Shown: positions 19,048 to 35,625 of the stretch, piece by piece
Numbering within the stretch: position 1 is the stretch's first letter
Layout of the letters: each line of letters opens with the position of its first letter
Assembly: GCF_017168255.1 (NCBI RefSeq)
Contig: NZ_JABFAP010000001.1
Span: 385,931 to 449,930 of the forward strand
Direction of reading: 5' to 3'
Length of the DNA stretch: 64,000 bases
DNA from: Agrococcus sp. KRD186
GTDB taxonomy: Bacteria; Actinomycetota; Actinomycetes; Actinomycetales; Microbacteriaceae
Translations under genes and position numbers: made by a program
Notes under the pieces: model-generated
What the model was told of the DNA's origin: nothing
Seen by the model: only the letters and a program-made list of their open reading frames with translations
The model's database searches: none

Positions 19048-21566
19048 TGCGGATTCCGCTGTCATGGCTCGCGGAGCACGTCGAGCTGCCGAAGGAGAAC
19101 GCCGCCGAGTGGCTGCACGCGCAGCTCGTGCGCGTCGGCTTCGAGGAGGAGGCGGTGCACGGCGGCGAGCTGCGCGGGCCGATCGTGGTCGGCCGCGTGC
19201 TCGAGTTCGTCGACGAGCCGCAGAAGAACGGAAAGGTCATCCGCTGGTGCCAGGTCGACGTCGGCGAGGCCAACGGCGGCGTGCGCGGCATCGTCTGCGG
19301 GGCGCTCAACTTCGTCGCCGGCGACCGCGTCGTCGTGACGCTGCCGGGCTCTGCGCTCGGCGACTTCGAGATCGCCGCGCGCAAGACCTACGGCCACGTC
19401 TCCGACGGCATGATCGCCTCGGTGCGCGAGCTCGGCATCGGCGACGACCACGACGGCATCCTGCGCCTCGACGAGGCCGGCATCGAGGGCGAGGTCGGGG
19501 CGGATGCGCTGGCGCTGCTCGGTCTGGACGGCCAGGCCGTCGAGATCAACGTCACACCCGATCGCGGCTACGCGCTCTCCATCCGCGGCATCGCGCGCGA
19601 GCTCGCCACCGCGACCGGACGCCCGTTCACCGACCCCGCCGACACCGCGCGCCGCGCGGTCGGCCGGGGCGACGCATCCGCCGCCCCGAGCGGTTTCCCG
19701 CTAGCGGTGCAGGACGACGCGCCGATCCGCGGCAACGTCGGCTGCTCGCGCTTCGTGGTGCGGATCGTGCGCGGCATCGACCAGTCGCGCCCGACGCCGG
19801 CGTGGATGGCGGGGCGGCTGCGCCTGGCCGGCATGCGCTCGATCTCGCTGGGCGTCGACATCACCAACTACGTCATGCTCGAACTCGGCCAGCCGTTGCA
19901 CGGCTACGACCTCGGCAAGCTGCGCGGCGGCATCACCGTGCGCCGCGCGCAGCCGGGCGAGCGCATCACCACGCTCGACGACGTCGACCGGGCGCTGAGC
20001 GAAGAGGATCTGCTCATCACCGACGACCGCGGAGCGATCGGCATCGCCGGCGTGATGGGCGGCGCCGAGACCGAGATGGATGCCTCCACCACCGAAGTGG
20101 CGATCGAGGCGGCGACCTTCGACGCCGTCACGATCGGCCGTGCGTCGCGCCGGCATCGGCTGATCTCCGAGGCCTCGAAGCGCTACGAGCGCGGCGTCGA
20201 CCCGGCCGTGGCCGACGCAGCCGCGGCGCGCGCTGCGCAGCTCTTCGTCGAGCTCGCCGGCGGCACCCTCGACACCGCGTACGGCGCCGAGATCGGCGGC
20301 GTGCCCGAGATGCAGCCGATCAGCATCCCGGTGGGCTTCTGGCGCACCCTGATGGGCGCGGACTACACCGACGACGAGGCCCGCGCAGCACTGCTGGCGA
20401 TCGGCGCGCGCGTCGAGGATGGCGCGACGACTGCGCCGACCTGGACGGTCACGCCGCCCACCTGGCGCCCCGACATCGTCGACCGCGAGAGCCTCGTCGA
20501 GGAGATCGCGCGCATCGTCGGCTTCGACCGCATCCCCTCGGTGCTGCCGGTCGCCCCACCCGGGCGCGGCCTCACGCGCGCCCAGCGGCTGCGCCGCGCC
20601 GTCGCGAACGGCCTCGCAGCGTCCGGGCTGACGGAGGTGCTCGTGGCACCGTTCGTCTCCGAGCAACAGGCGCGCATGGCGGGCGCCGAGCCCGTGCGGC
20701 TCGAGAACGCGCTCGACGCCGAGCGCTCCTGGCTGCGCACCGCGCTCGTGCCGGGCATGCTCGACACCGCGCACCGCAACCTGGGGCGCGGGCTCACCGA
20801 CCTCGCGCTGTTCGAGCTCGGCCGTGTCTTCCATGCGGTGGACGGCCACGGCACGGCCGAGCTGCCCGGCGCCGCCGCGCGTCCGGCGGACGACGTGCTG
20901 GCCGAGCTCGACCGGCTGCCGGCGCAGCCGGACCATGCGGCCGTGGTGCTGCTGGGGGAGCGGGTGCGCAAGCAGCCCGGCCGCCCGGCCGAGCGCTTCG
21001 GCATCGCCGACGCCATCGAGTCCGCCGAGCGCATCGCCCGCACCGCGGGCCTCGAGCTCGAGGTGCGCCAGGCGCAGCGCGACTGGCTGCACCCGGGCCG
21101 TGCCGCCGAGCTGCTGGTCGGCGAGACGGTCGTCGGTGTGGCCGGCGAGCTGCTGCCCGCGATCGCGGCGGAGGCCGACCTGCCCCGCGTGGTCGCGGTG
21201 GCAGAGCTCGACCTGAGCGCGCTCATCCGGCTCGCCCGCGTGGGCCTCGAGACGCAGGTCATCGCCCCCGTGCCGGCCGCGACGCAGGATCTCTCGCTGG
21301 TGGTGCCGATCGACGTGCCCGCTGGCGAGGTGCGCCGCGCGGTGCGCGAGGGCGCGGGCGCGCTGCTCGAGCACATCGCGCTGGTCGACGACTACCGCTC
21401 CACCGGTTCGGATCACGGCGGGCTCGGCGAGCACGAGAAGTCGCTCACCTTCGCGCTGCGCTTCCGCGCCGCCGACCGCACGCTCACGGCCGCCGAGGCA
21501 TCGGAGACGAAGCTCGCGGGCCTCGCCGTCGCGACCGAGCGCTTCGGGGCGAAGCTGCGGGAGTAG
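19047..21566 (+). CDS. pheT: phenylalanyl-tRNA synthetase beta subunit
   Basis: The beta subunit of PheRS, 839 aa. It has an N-terminal MRIPLSWLAEHV segment, an OB-fold tRNA-binding domain near 40-150 (GIVCGALNFVAGD), B3/B4 and B5 domains, a catalytic-like core (PPTWRPDIVDRESLVEEIARI) and a C-terminal FDX-ACB anticodon-binding domain (ATQDLSLVVPIDVP). The ATG at 19047 overlaps the pheS stop (TGATG). Confidence 0.96.
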   Translation: MRIPLSWLAEHVELPKENAAEWLHAQLVRVGFEEEAVHGGELRGPIVVGRVLEFVDEPQKNGKVIRWCQVDVGEANGGVRGIVCGALNFVAGDRVVVTLPGSALGDFEIAARKTYGHVSDGMIASVRELGIGDDHDGILRLDEAGIEGEVGADALALLGLDGQAVEINVTPDRGYALSIRGIARELATATGRPFTDPADTARRAVGRGDASAAPSGFPLAVQDDAPIRGNVGCSRFVVRIVRGIDQSRPTPAWMAGRLRLAGMRSISLGVDITNYVMLELGQPLHGYDLGKLRGGITVRRAQPGERITTLDDVDRALSEEDLLITDDRGAIGIAGVMGGAETEMDASTTEVAIEAATFDAVTIGRASRRHRLISEASKRYERGVDPAVADAAAARAAQLFVELAGGTLDTAYGAEIGGVPEMQPISIPVGFWRTLMGADYTDDEARAALLAIGARVEDGATTAPTWTVTPPTWRPDIVDRESLVEEIARIVGFDRIPSVLPVAPPGRGLTRAQRLRRAVANGLAASGLTEVLVAPFVSEQQARMAGAEPVRLENALDAERSWLRTALVPGMLDTAHRNLGRGLTDLALFELGRVFHAVDGHGTAELPGAAARPADDVLAELDRLPAQPDHAAVVLLGERVRKQPGRPAERFGIADAIESAERIARTAGLELEVRQAQRDWLHPGRAAELLVGETVVGVAGELLPAIAAEADLPRVVAVAELDLSALIRLARVGLETQVIAPVPAATQDLSLVVPIDVPAGEVRRAVREGAGALLEHIALVDDYRSTGSDHGGLGEHEKSLTFALRFRAADRTLTAAEASETKLAGLAVATERFGAKLRE

Positions 21567-21680
21567 CGCGCCGTCCCGTCGGCGCACTGCGAACCGCGCC
21601 GGCGCTCCCGTCGGCTCAGCGCGATCCGCGCCGGCGCTCCCGTCGGCGCACCGCGATCCGCGACGGGCGCTCCCGGTGCG
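21566..21680. repeat. about 32-nt GC-rich tandem repeats after pheT
   Basis: Two near-identical 32-base copies (21596-21627 and 21628-21659) share GCGCCGGCGCTCCCGTCGG and end CGCGATCC. They are flanked by degenerate partial copies at 21566-21595 and from 21660. The first partial copy contains GCGCCG-TCCCGT-CGGCGC, a potential hairpin right after the pheT stop, so the array may act in termination. The gap 21567-21882 holds no convincing gene. Confidence 0.7.
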
Positions 21681-21736
21681 CGCTCGAGCTGCGCGGGCGG
21701 ATGCGTCGGCAGGGTCATGCTGCGGAAGCGGCTGAG

Positions 21737-21823
21737 ATGTGCACGCGCTGCGGCGCGGAAGCGGGCGGCAACCCCGGATCTCGGCCAAGTCCGCGCTCCT
21801 CACCGCAGCACGCGCGTGCACAT
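21737..21823. repeat. long inverted repeat in pheT-SIMPL gap
   Basis: ATGTGCACGCGCTGCGG (21737-21753) is nearly the reverse complement of the sequence at 21803-21823, with a 4-base bulge. It would form a stem of about 17 bp around a loop of about 50 bases. The role is unknown. Confidence 0.55.
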
Positions 21824-21882
21824 GTTGTCCGGCGTCAACCCGCAGCGCCCCGGTCGCCAGGCTTCGGGAGTAGCATCCGGCC

Positions 21883-22551
21883 ATGGTGGCGATCACGGTC
21901 TGCGGCACGGCCCTCGAGCGCGCGAGCGCCGAACGGGCGACGGTGACGGTGCAGTCGCGCTGGAGCGCGCCCAGCGCGGAGGCCGCGATGGGCGCGGTCA
22001 GCGAGGCGCACGAGCGGCTGGTCAGCGACGCGAAGGCGCACGAGCGCGCCGGCGCGGCGGAGTCGTGGCACGCTGACCGCGTGTGGATCTCGCATCACCA
22101 GGAGTGGGTGGGCGAGGGCCAGCCGCGCAACTCGGTCTACACCGCCTCGGCGTCGGTGACGGTGCGCTTCCAGGACTTCGAGGCGCTCGGCGCCTGGATC
22201 GGCCGCGTCGGCATCCACCAGACCCACGAGGTGGGCGGCATCGAGTGGTCGCTCTCGGAGGACACCCAGCGCGCGCTCGCCAAGGCGGCGCGCACCCGCG
22301 CGATCGCCGACGCGGTCGAGCGGGCCGGCGACTACGCGTCGGCGGCGGGCCTCGGCTCGCCGGTGGTCGACGGCATCCAGGAGCCGGGCACGACGCCGCC
22401 GGGGCCGCCGATGCCGAAGGGCCGCGTGGCGACGATGGCGATGGCCTCCGCCGATGCCGCACCGGCCGTCTCCCTCGAGGCGGGCGAGCTCGAGGTGCAC
22501 GCCGCCGTCGAGGTGCGCTTCGTCGCCGAGCCGCAGCGGCACGCTATCTGA
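21883..22551 (+). CDS. SIMPL (DUF541) domain protein
   Basis: A 222-aa protein of the SIMPL/DUF541 family: ITVCGTALERASAERATVTV at the start, a helical middle, and TAATVTV-like beta strands (YTASASVTVRFQDF). I see no signal peptide, so unlike Gram-negative periplasmic members it is probably cytosolic. The family role is poorly defined. The ATG is preceded by GGGAG. It stands alone between pheT and argC. Confidence 0.75.
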   Translation: MVAITVCGTALERASAERATVTVQSRWSAPSAEAAMGAVSEAHERLVSDAKAHERAGAAESWHADRVWISHHQEWVGEGQPRNSVYTASASVTVRFQDFEALGAWIGRVGIHQTHEVGGIEWSLSEDTQRALAKAARTRAIADAVERAGDYASAAGLGSPVVDGIQEPGTTPPGPPMPKGRVATMAMASADAAPAVSLEAGELEVHAAVEVRFVAEPQRHAI

Positions 22552-22593
22552 TTCGGGTCGTCCCGGGGATCGGCGGCCGAGTAGCCTGGACGC

Positions 22594-23640
22594 ATGAGCC
22601 TCTCCGTCGCCGTCGCAGGCGCGAGCGGGTACGCGGGTGGCGAGCTCCTGCGGCTGCTCGCGCAGCACCCCGAGCTGGAGGTGCGCACGGTCACCGCGCA
22701 CTCGAACGCCGGGCAGCCCCTCGTCGCCGTGCACCCGAACCTGCGCTCCCTCGCATCGCTGACGTTCCAGGAGACGACGCCCGAGGTGCTCGCCGGGCAC
22801 GACGTGGTCTTCCTGGCACTGCCGCACGGGCACTCGGCGGCGATCGCCGCGCAGCTGCCCGAGTCGACGCTCGTCGTCGACGCCGGCGCCGACCACCGGC
22901 TCGAGCGCGCCGAGGAGTGGCAGCAGTACTACGGCACCGAGCACGCCGGCACCTGGCCCTACGGCATGCCAGAGCTCATCCTCGCCGACGGCGGCCGGCA
23001 GCGCCGCGAGCTGCGCGCCGCCCGCCGCATCGCCGTGCCCGGCTGCAACGCCACGGCCGTCACGCTCGCGCTCGCGCCGGGCGTCGCGGCCGGCCTCATC
23101 GACACGACCGCGATCACCTCGGTGCTCGCCGTCGGTTCCTCCGGCGCCGGCCGCGCCGCCAAGACCCATCTGCTGGCGGCAGAGCTCACCGGCTCCGCCA
23201 CGCCGTACGGGGTCGGCGGCACCCACCGGCACCTGCCCGAGATCGCGCAGAACCTGCGCACCGCCGGCGGCAGCGACATCCGTCACTCCTTCACGCCGGT
23301 GCTGGTGCCCATGTCACGCGGCATCCTCGCGACCGTCACCGCGCCGCTCGTGGGCGATGCGACCGCCGAGCAGGTGCGCTCGGCGTGGCTGACCGCCTAC
23401 GGCGACGAGACCTTCATCCACATCACCGACGCCGGCAGCTACCCGCGCACCGCCGACGTGCTGGGCTCGAACTCGGTGCACCTCGGCGTCGGCCTCGACG
23501 AGGCGGCCGGCCGCGTGGTCGTGATCGCCGCGATCGACAACCTCGGCAAGGGCACCGCCGGTGCCGCCGTGCAGTCGGCGAACATCGCGCTCGGCTTCGA
23601 CGAGCAGCTCGGCCTCTCGGTCGACGGGCTCGCCCCGTGA
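22594..23640 (+). CDS. argC: N-acetyl-gamma-glutamyl-phosphate reductase ArgC
   Basis: NADPH-dependent reduction of N-acetylglutamyl phosphate to the semialdehyde in arginine synthesis. The Rossmann motif is [14 protein letters not shown] and the catalytic cysteine lies in [23 protein letters not shown] and [13 protein letters not shown] are family motifs. 348 aa. First gene of the arg cluster; its stop overlaps the argJ GTG. Confidence 0.95.
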   Translation: MSLSVAVAGASGYAGGELLRLLAQHPELEVRTVTAHSNAGQPLVAVHPNLRSLASLTFQETTPEVLAGHDVVFLALPHGHSAAIAAQLPESTLVVDAGADHRLERAEEWQQYYGTEHAGTWPYGMPELILADGGRQRRELRAARRIAVPGCNATAVTLALAPGVAAGLIDTTAITSVLAVGSSGAGRAAKTHLLAAELTGSATPYGVGGTHRHLPEIAQNLRTAGGSDIRHSFTPVLVPMSRGILATVTAPLVGDATAEQVRSAWLTAYGDETFIHITDAGSYPRTADVLGSNSVHLGVGLDEAAGRVVVIAAIDNLGKGTAGAAVQSANIALGFDEQLGLSVDGLAP

Positions 23641-24827
23641 GCGTCACCGCCGCGGCGGGCTTCCGCGCCGCGGGCGTCGCCGCCGGGCTGAAGTCGACCG
23701 GCGCGCTCGACGTGGCGCTGATCGTCAACGACGGCCCGCGCTCCGATGCCGCCGGCGTGTTCACCTCCAACCGCGCCAAGGCCAACCCGGTGCTGTGGAG
23801 CGAGCAGGCGCTCGCCGGCGGCAGCGCCCGCGCCGTCATCCTCAACTCCGGCGGCGCCAACTGCTTCACGGGCGCGTTCGGTTTCCAGACCACCCACCAG
23901 ACCGCCGAGCGCGTCGCCGAGCGCCTGGGCATCGGCGCGATCGAGGTGCAGGTGTGCTCGACCGGCCTGATCGGCGTCGGCGACGAGACCTTCCGCCAGG
24001 GCGTGCTCGCGGGCGTCGAGGGGTGTGCGGATGCGCTGGCGCACGACAGTGCGGACGACGCGGCCGCGCTGCGGGCCGCGCAGGCGATCATGACCACCGA
24101 CTCGGTGCCCAAGCAGGCGATCGCCCACGGCGCGGACCCGGCGACCGGCGACGGGTACACCGTCGGCGGCATGGCCAAGGGCGCCGGGATGCTCGCGCCG
24201 GGCCTGGCGACCATGCTGGTCGTGCTCACCACCGACGCGGTCGCCGATGCCGACGTGCTCGACCGGGCGCTGCGCGCCGCGACCCGCGTCACCTTCGACC
24301 GGCTCGACTCCGACGGCTGCATGTCCACCAACGACACCGTGCTGCTGCTGGCGAGCGGCGCCTCGGGCGCCACCGCCGACGAGGCCGGGCTCACCGCCGC
24401 GGTGACGCAGGTCTGCGACGACCTCGCCCAGCAGCTGCAGCTCGACGCCGAGGGCGCCAGCCACGACATCACCATCGAGGTGCGCCAGGCCGCGAGCGAG
24501 GACGAGGCCGTGGTGGTCGCCCGCTCGGTCGCCCGCTCCAACCTGTTCAAGGCGGCGATCTTCGGCAACGACCCCAACTGGGGCCGCGTGCTCGCCGCGA
24601 TCGGCACCACCGATGCGGCCTTCGACCCGTACGCGGTCGACGTCTCCTTCAACGGCGTGCGGCTCTGCCACGCGGGAGAGCCCGACCGCCCGCGCGAGGA
24701 GGTCGACCTGGCGCCCCGCGCGACCCACATCGTCATCGACCTCTTCGCCGGTGACGCGACCGCGAGCATCCGCACCAATGACCTCACCCACGACTACGTG
24801 CACGAGAACTCCGCATATGCGAGCTAG
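23637..24827 (+). CDS. argJ: glutamate N-acetyltransferase/ornithine acetyltransferase ArgJ
   Basis: Recycles the acetyl group from N-acetylornithine to glutamate. It self-cleaves before a threonine in [16 protein letters not shown] (the ATML site) to give alpha and beta chains. NPNWGRV-like [12 protein letters not shown] and [12 protein letters not shown] are also present. The start is GTG at 23637, overlapping the argC stop (GTGA). 396 aa, normal length. Confidence 0.95.
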   Translation: MSVTAAAGFRAAGVAAGLKSTGALDVALIVNDGPRSDAAGVFTSNRAKANPVLWSEQALAGGSARAVILNSGGANCFTGAFGFQTTHQTAERVAERLGIGAIEVQVCSTGLIGVGDETFRQGVLAGVEGCADALAHDSADDAAALRAAQAIMTTDSVPKQAIAHGADPATGDGYTVGGMAKGAGMLAPGLATMLVVLTTDAVADADVLDRALRAATRVTFDRLDSDGCMSTNDTVLLLASGASGATADEAGLTAAVTQVCDDLAQQLQLDAEGASHDITIEVRQAASEDEAVVVARSVARSNLFKAAIFGNDPNWGRVLAAIGTTDAAFDPYAVDVSFNGVRLCHAGEPDRPREEVDLAPRATHIVIDLFAGDATASIRTNDLTHDYVHENSAYAS

Positions 24828-24831
24828 CGCC

Positions 24832-28204
<3,373 letters not shown>

Positions 28205-28208
28205 ATTC

Positions 28209-29513
28209 GTGCAGGTGATCGAAACCGCGCCCATCCAGCTCGACCCGGCATTCAGCAATGTCTGGGACGAGCTCCAGTACCGCGGCAGCGTGCACGTCTC
28301 CACTGACGCCGAGGCCCTCGAGACCGCGCTCGGCGGCGATCCGATCACCTTCTACTGCGGCTTCGACCCCACGGCGCCGAGCCTGCACCTGGGCAACCTC
28401 GCGCAGCTGATCGTCATGCGCCGCCTGCAGCTGGCCGGGCACCGGCCGCTGGCGCTGGTGGGCGGATCGACCGGTCTGATCGGCGACCCCAAGCCCACCA
28501 GCGAGCGGCAGCTCAACGAGCGCGAGACCGTCGCCGAGTGGGTGACCTACCTCGGCGACCAGATGCTGCGCTTCCTCTCGGCCGAGGGTGACAACCCCGT
28601 GCAGCTGGTGAACAACCTCGACTGGACGGCGCCGCTGTCGACCGTCGACTTCCTGCGCGAGATCGGCAAGCATTTCCGCGTCGGCACGATGCTGAAGAAG
28701 GACGCGGTCGCCTCGCGCATGGAGTCCGATGAGGGCATCTCCTACGCCGAGTTCAGCTACCAGGTGCTGCAGGGCATGGATTTCCTCGAGCTCCACCGGC
28801 GCTACGGCTGCATCATGCAGACCGGCGGCAGCGACCAGTGGGGCAACCTGACCGCCGGCACCGAGCTGGTGCGGAAGGCGGAGGGCGTGCACGCCCATGC
28901 GATCGGCACGCCGCTGATCACCGACGCCGACGGCAAGAAGTTCGGCAAGAGCGAGGGCAACGCGGTCTGGCTCGACGCCAACCTCACCACGCCCTACGCG
29001 ATGTACCAGTTCTGGCTCAACCAGGACGACGCGATCGTCGTGCAGTTGCTGAAGTCGTTCACGTTCCTGCCCTCCAGCCGCATCGATGAGCTCGCGCGGG
29101 CGACGGCCGACGCACCCTTCCGCCGGGAAGCGCAGAAGGAGCTCGCGATCCAGGCGACGTCGTTCATCCACGGGGTCGAGGCGACGCAGCAGGCGATCGA
29201 TGCCTCGCAGGCGCTGTTCGGCTCCGGTGACCTGACCGCGCTCGACGCGTCGACCCTCGCTGCGGCGGTCGCGTCGCTCGACAAGCACGCGACGGCGACG
29301 CCGGATGCGCCGGTGCTGCAGCTGCTGCAGGAGACCGGTCTGGTCGACACGCTCTCCGATGCCCGGCGCGCGATCGCCCAGGGTGGGGTGAGCGTCAACA
29401 ACGAGCGCATCGACGATGCCGCCGCGACGCTGGAAGGGCGGCTGCTGCACGGCAGGTTCGCGGTGCTGCGCCGCGGCAAGAAGACACTGGCCGGCATCGA
29501 CACCGGCGTCTGA
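28209..29513 (+). CDS. tyrS: tyrosyl-tRNA synthetase TyrS
   Basis: A class I synthetase charging tRNA-Tyr. The HIGH-type motif is PSLHLGNL within YCGFDPTAPSLHLGN, and the KMSKS-type motif is KFGKSEGN. A C-terminal S4 RNA-binding domain (LSDARRAIAQGGVSVNNERI) follows. 434 aa. The start is GTG at 28209, with a second GTG two codons on. No T-box is visible upstream. A strong terminator closes the arg-tyrS run. Confidence 0.96.
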   Translation: MQVIETAPIQLDPAFSNVWDELQYRGSVHVSTDAEALETALGGDPITFYCGFDPTAPSLHLGNLAQLIVMRRLQLAGHRPLALVGGSTGLIGDPKPTSERQLNERETVAEWVTYLGDQMLRFLSAEGDNPVQLVNNLDWTAPLSTVDFLREIGKHFRVGTMLKKDAVASRMESDEGISYAEFSYQVLQGMDFLELHRRYGCIMQTGGSDQWGNLTAGTELVRKAEGVHAHAIGTPLITDADGKKFGKSEGNAVWLDANLTTPYAMYQFWLNQDDAIVVQLLKSFTFLPSSRIDELARATADAPFRREAQKELAIQATSFIHGVEATQQAIDASQALFGSGDLTALDASTLAAAVASLDKHATATPDAPVLQLLQETGLVDTLSDARRAIAQGGVSVNNERIDDAAATLEGRLLHGRFAVLRRGKKTLAGIDTGV

Positions 29514-29542
29514 TGCATCGACGGCGTGCTGGACGAGGGAGT

Positions 29543-29578
29543 GAGAACGGGGGGCCTACGGGCCCCCCGTTCTCGTTT
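29543..29578 (+). terminator. rho-independent terminator after tyrS
   Basis: A perfect 14-bp GC-rich stem with loop TACG (29557-29560), followed by GTTTTC. It insulates tyrS from the rRNA operon. Confidence 0.9.
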
Positions 29579-29734
29579 TCCGCTGAAACACTGAGCGACA
29601 CGCCCGGGATGCTGGCGTTTTGTGCCCTGGGGCCAGCGTCCATGTAATGTTTCTACCTGTCACCCCAAAGACGCAGAGCCGAGAGGCCAGCGGATCAAGA
29701 GGGACCACCTCCTCGCCGTGAGGCACCACGCAAT

Positions 29735-29764
29735 TTGCGTGTTGGGCCGAAACGCGAGTATGGT
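29735..29764 (+). promoter_or_regulatory. possible upstream rrn promoter
   Basis: TTGCGT and TATGGT are 18 bases apart in the long rrn upstream region. This is a weaker match than the three promoters downstream. The rest of 29579-29834 shows no gene. Confidence 0.3.
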
Positions 29765-29840
29765 GACAATCCACTTCAACGATGAACGTGCGGAGCGCAC
29801 GGACGGCAGCTACGGCGGCCGGCCAGCGCGACACGCCGAC

Positions 29841-29868
29841 TTGACAGTCACTCCGGAGCGTGTAACCT
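29841..29868 (+). promoter_or_regulatory. rrn promoter P1
   Basis: Consensus TTGACA (29841-29846) and TAACCT (29863-29868), 16 bases apart. First copy in the duplicated unit. Confidence 0.8.
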
Positions 29869-29919
29869 AGACAGGTTGCCACAAACCGGGACTTGACTGC
29901 GAGTCAGGCAGAAGCCGAC

Positions 29920-29947
29920 TTGACAGTCACTCCGGAACGTGTAACCT
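29920..29947 (+). promoter_or_regulatory. rrn promoter P2
   Basis: TTGACA (29920-29925) and TAACCT (29942-29947), 16 bases apart. It differs from P1 by one base in the spacer. Confidence 0.8.
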
Positions 29948-30017
29948 AGACAGGTTGCCACGATCCGGAACTCAACTGCGAGTCCGGTGGGAGTCAAACT
30001 CCGCACGGCGTGTCGAA

Positions 30018-30045
30018 TTGACACTCTCCGAGAAGTGGTTATGAT
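30018..30045 (+). promoter_or_regulatory. rrn promoter P3
   Basis: TTGACA (30018-30023) and TATGAT (30040-30045), 16 bases apart. It is about 220 bases before 16S and unrelated in sequence to P1/P2 beyond the core elements. Confidence 0.8.
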
Positions 30046-30097
30046 TGAGAAGTTGCCTCGACGCAGACCCGGAAGGGAAAGCGCGAGAGCGTCCGAT

Positions 30098-30119
30098 CCT
30101 TGAGAACTCAACAGCGTGC
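30098..30119 (+). promoter_or_regulatory. rrn leader antitermination/processing motif
   Basis: CTTGAGAACTCAACAG is the leader element usual before actinobacterial 16S genes, with TTGAG/CTCAA able to pair. A related element, AGTTGAGAACTACACAG, sits before 23S at 32068. An AT-rich stretch follows to the start of 16S. Confidence 0.55.
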
Positions 30120-30265
30120 ACAATGTCAAATGCCAAAATATTAACTCGTCCTGCCTTTTAGGCAGAACGATTCCTTTGGATAAGACAGATTGTCAGTAGA
30201 CAGTCTATTTTGTCAGCATCAAACTCGCTGCCATCCGGCTTTCCCCGGTTTGGTACGCAAAATTC

Positions 30266-35298
<5,033 letters not shown>

Positions 35299-35336
35299 TA
35301 ACATATATATGAGCTTGCTGCTCGCGTCCACTTTGT

Positions 35337-35361
35337 GGTTCTCGATGTACGGTCGAGAACC
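35337..35361 (+). other. processing stem-loop between 23S and 5S
   Basis: GGTTCTCGA and TCGAGAACC form a perfect 9-bp stem with a 7-base loop, probably an rRNA processing element. Confidence 0.5.
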
Positions 35362-35412
35362 GCAGCCCTTCGCTTCATTGCGGAGAGCTGTGCAGATCGA
35401 AACATCAATAGT

Positions 35413-35531
35413 GTTTCGGCGGCCATAGCGAGAGGGAAACGCCCGGTCACATTCCGAACCCGGAAGCTAAGGCTCTCAGCGCCGATGGTACTGCAGGGGG
35501 GACCCTGTGGGAGAGTAGGACACCGCCGGAC
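35413..35531 (+). rRNA. rrf: 5S ribosomal RNA
   Basis: A ~119-base 5S rRNA from GTTTCGGCGGCCATAGCG to CACCGCCGGAC; its ends pair. The loop region CCGAACCCGGAAGCTAAG is conserved. Confidence 0.95.
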
Positions 35532-35540
35532 TTCTTTTGG

Positions 35541-35576
35541 AAAGGGGCCCCAGATTATTCTGGGGCCCCTTTTTTC
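35541..35576 (+). terminator. rrn operon terminator
   Basis: A 14-bp perfect stem (35541-35554 with 35559-35572), loop TTAT, and a run of Ts. A strong intrinsic terminator ten bases after 5S. Confidence 0.93.
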
Positions 35577-35625
35577 ATTTGTCCTACAGTTGTGCAAGCG
35601 CCGACGTGGTGGAGAGGATCGTGCC

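Larger units (their letters stand above)
29835..29992 (+). repeat. tandem duplication (79-base period) carrying two rrn promoters
   Basis: GCCGACTTGACAGTCACTCC occurs at 29835 and again at 29914. The two units stay nearly identical through the -10 and start region and then diverge gradually. Each unit carries one promoter. Confidence 0.85.

Noticed and set aside
19064-21946. 960-codon plus-strand frame overlapping pheT
   Set aside because: Shadow frame of pheT in high-GC DNA, dominated by Arg/Ala/Gly; pheT in the other frame has full domain structure.
24828-24831. argB starting at ATG 24817
   Set aside because: Possible, but ATG 24832 directly after the argJ stop fits the family N-terminus as well; kept as an alternative only.
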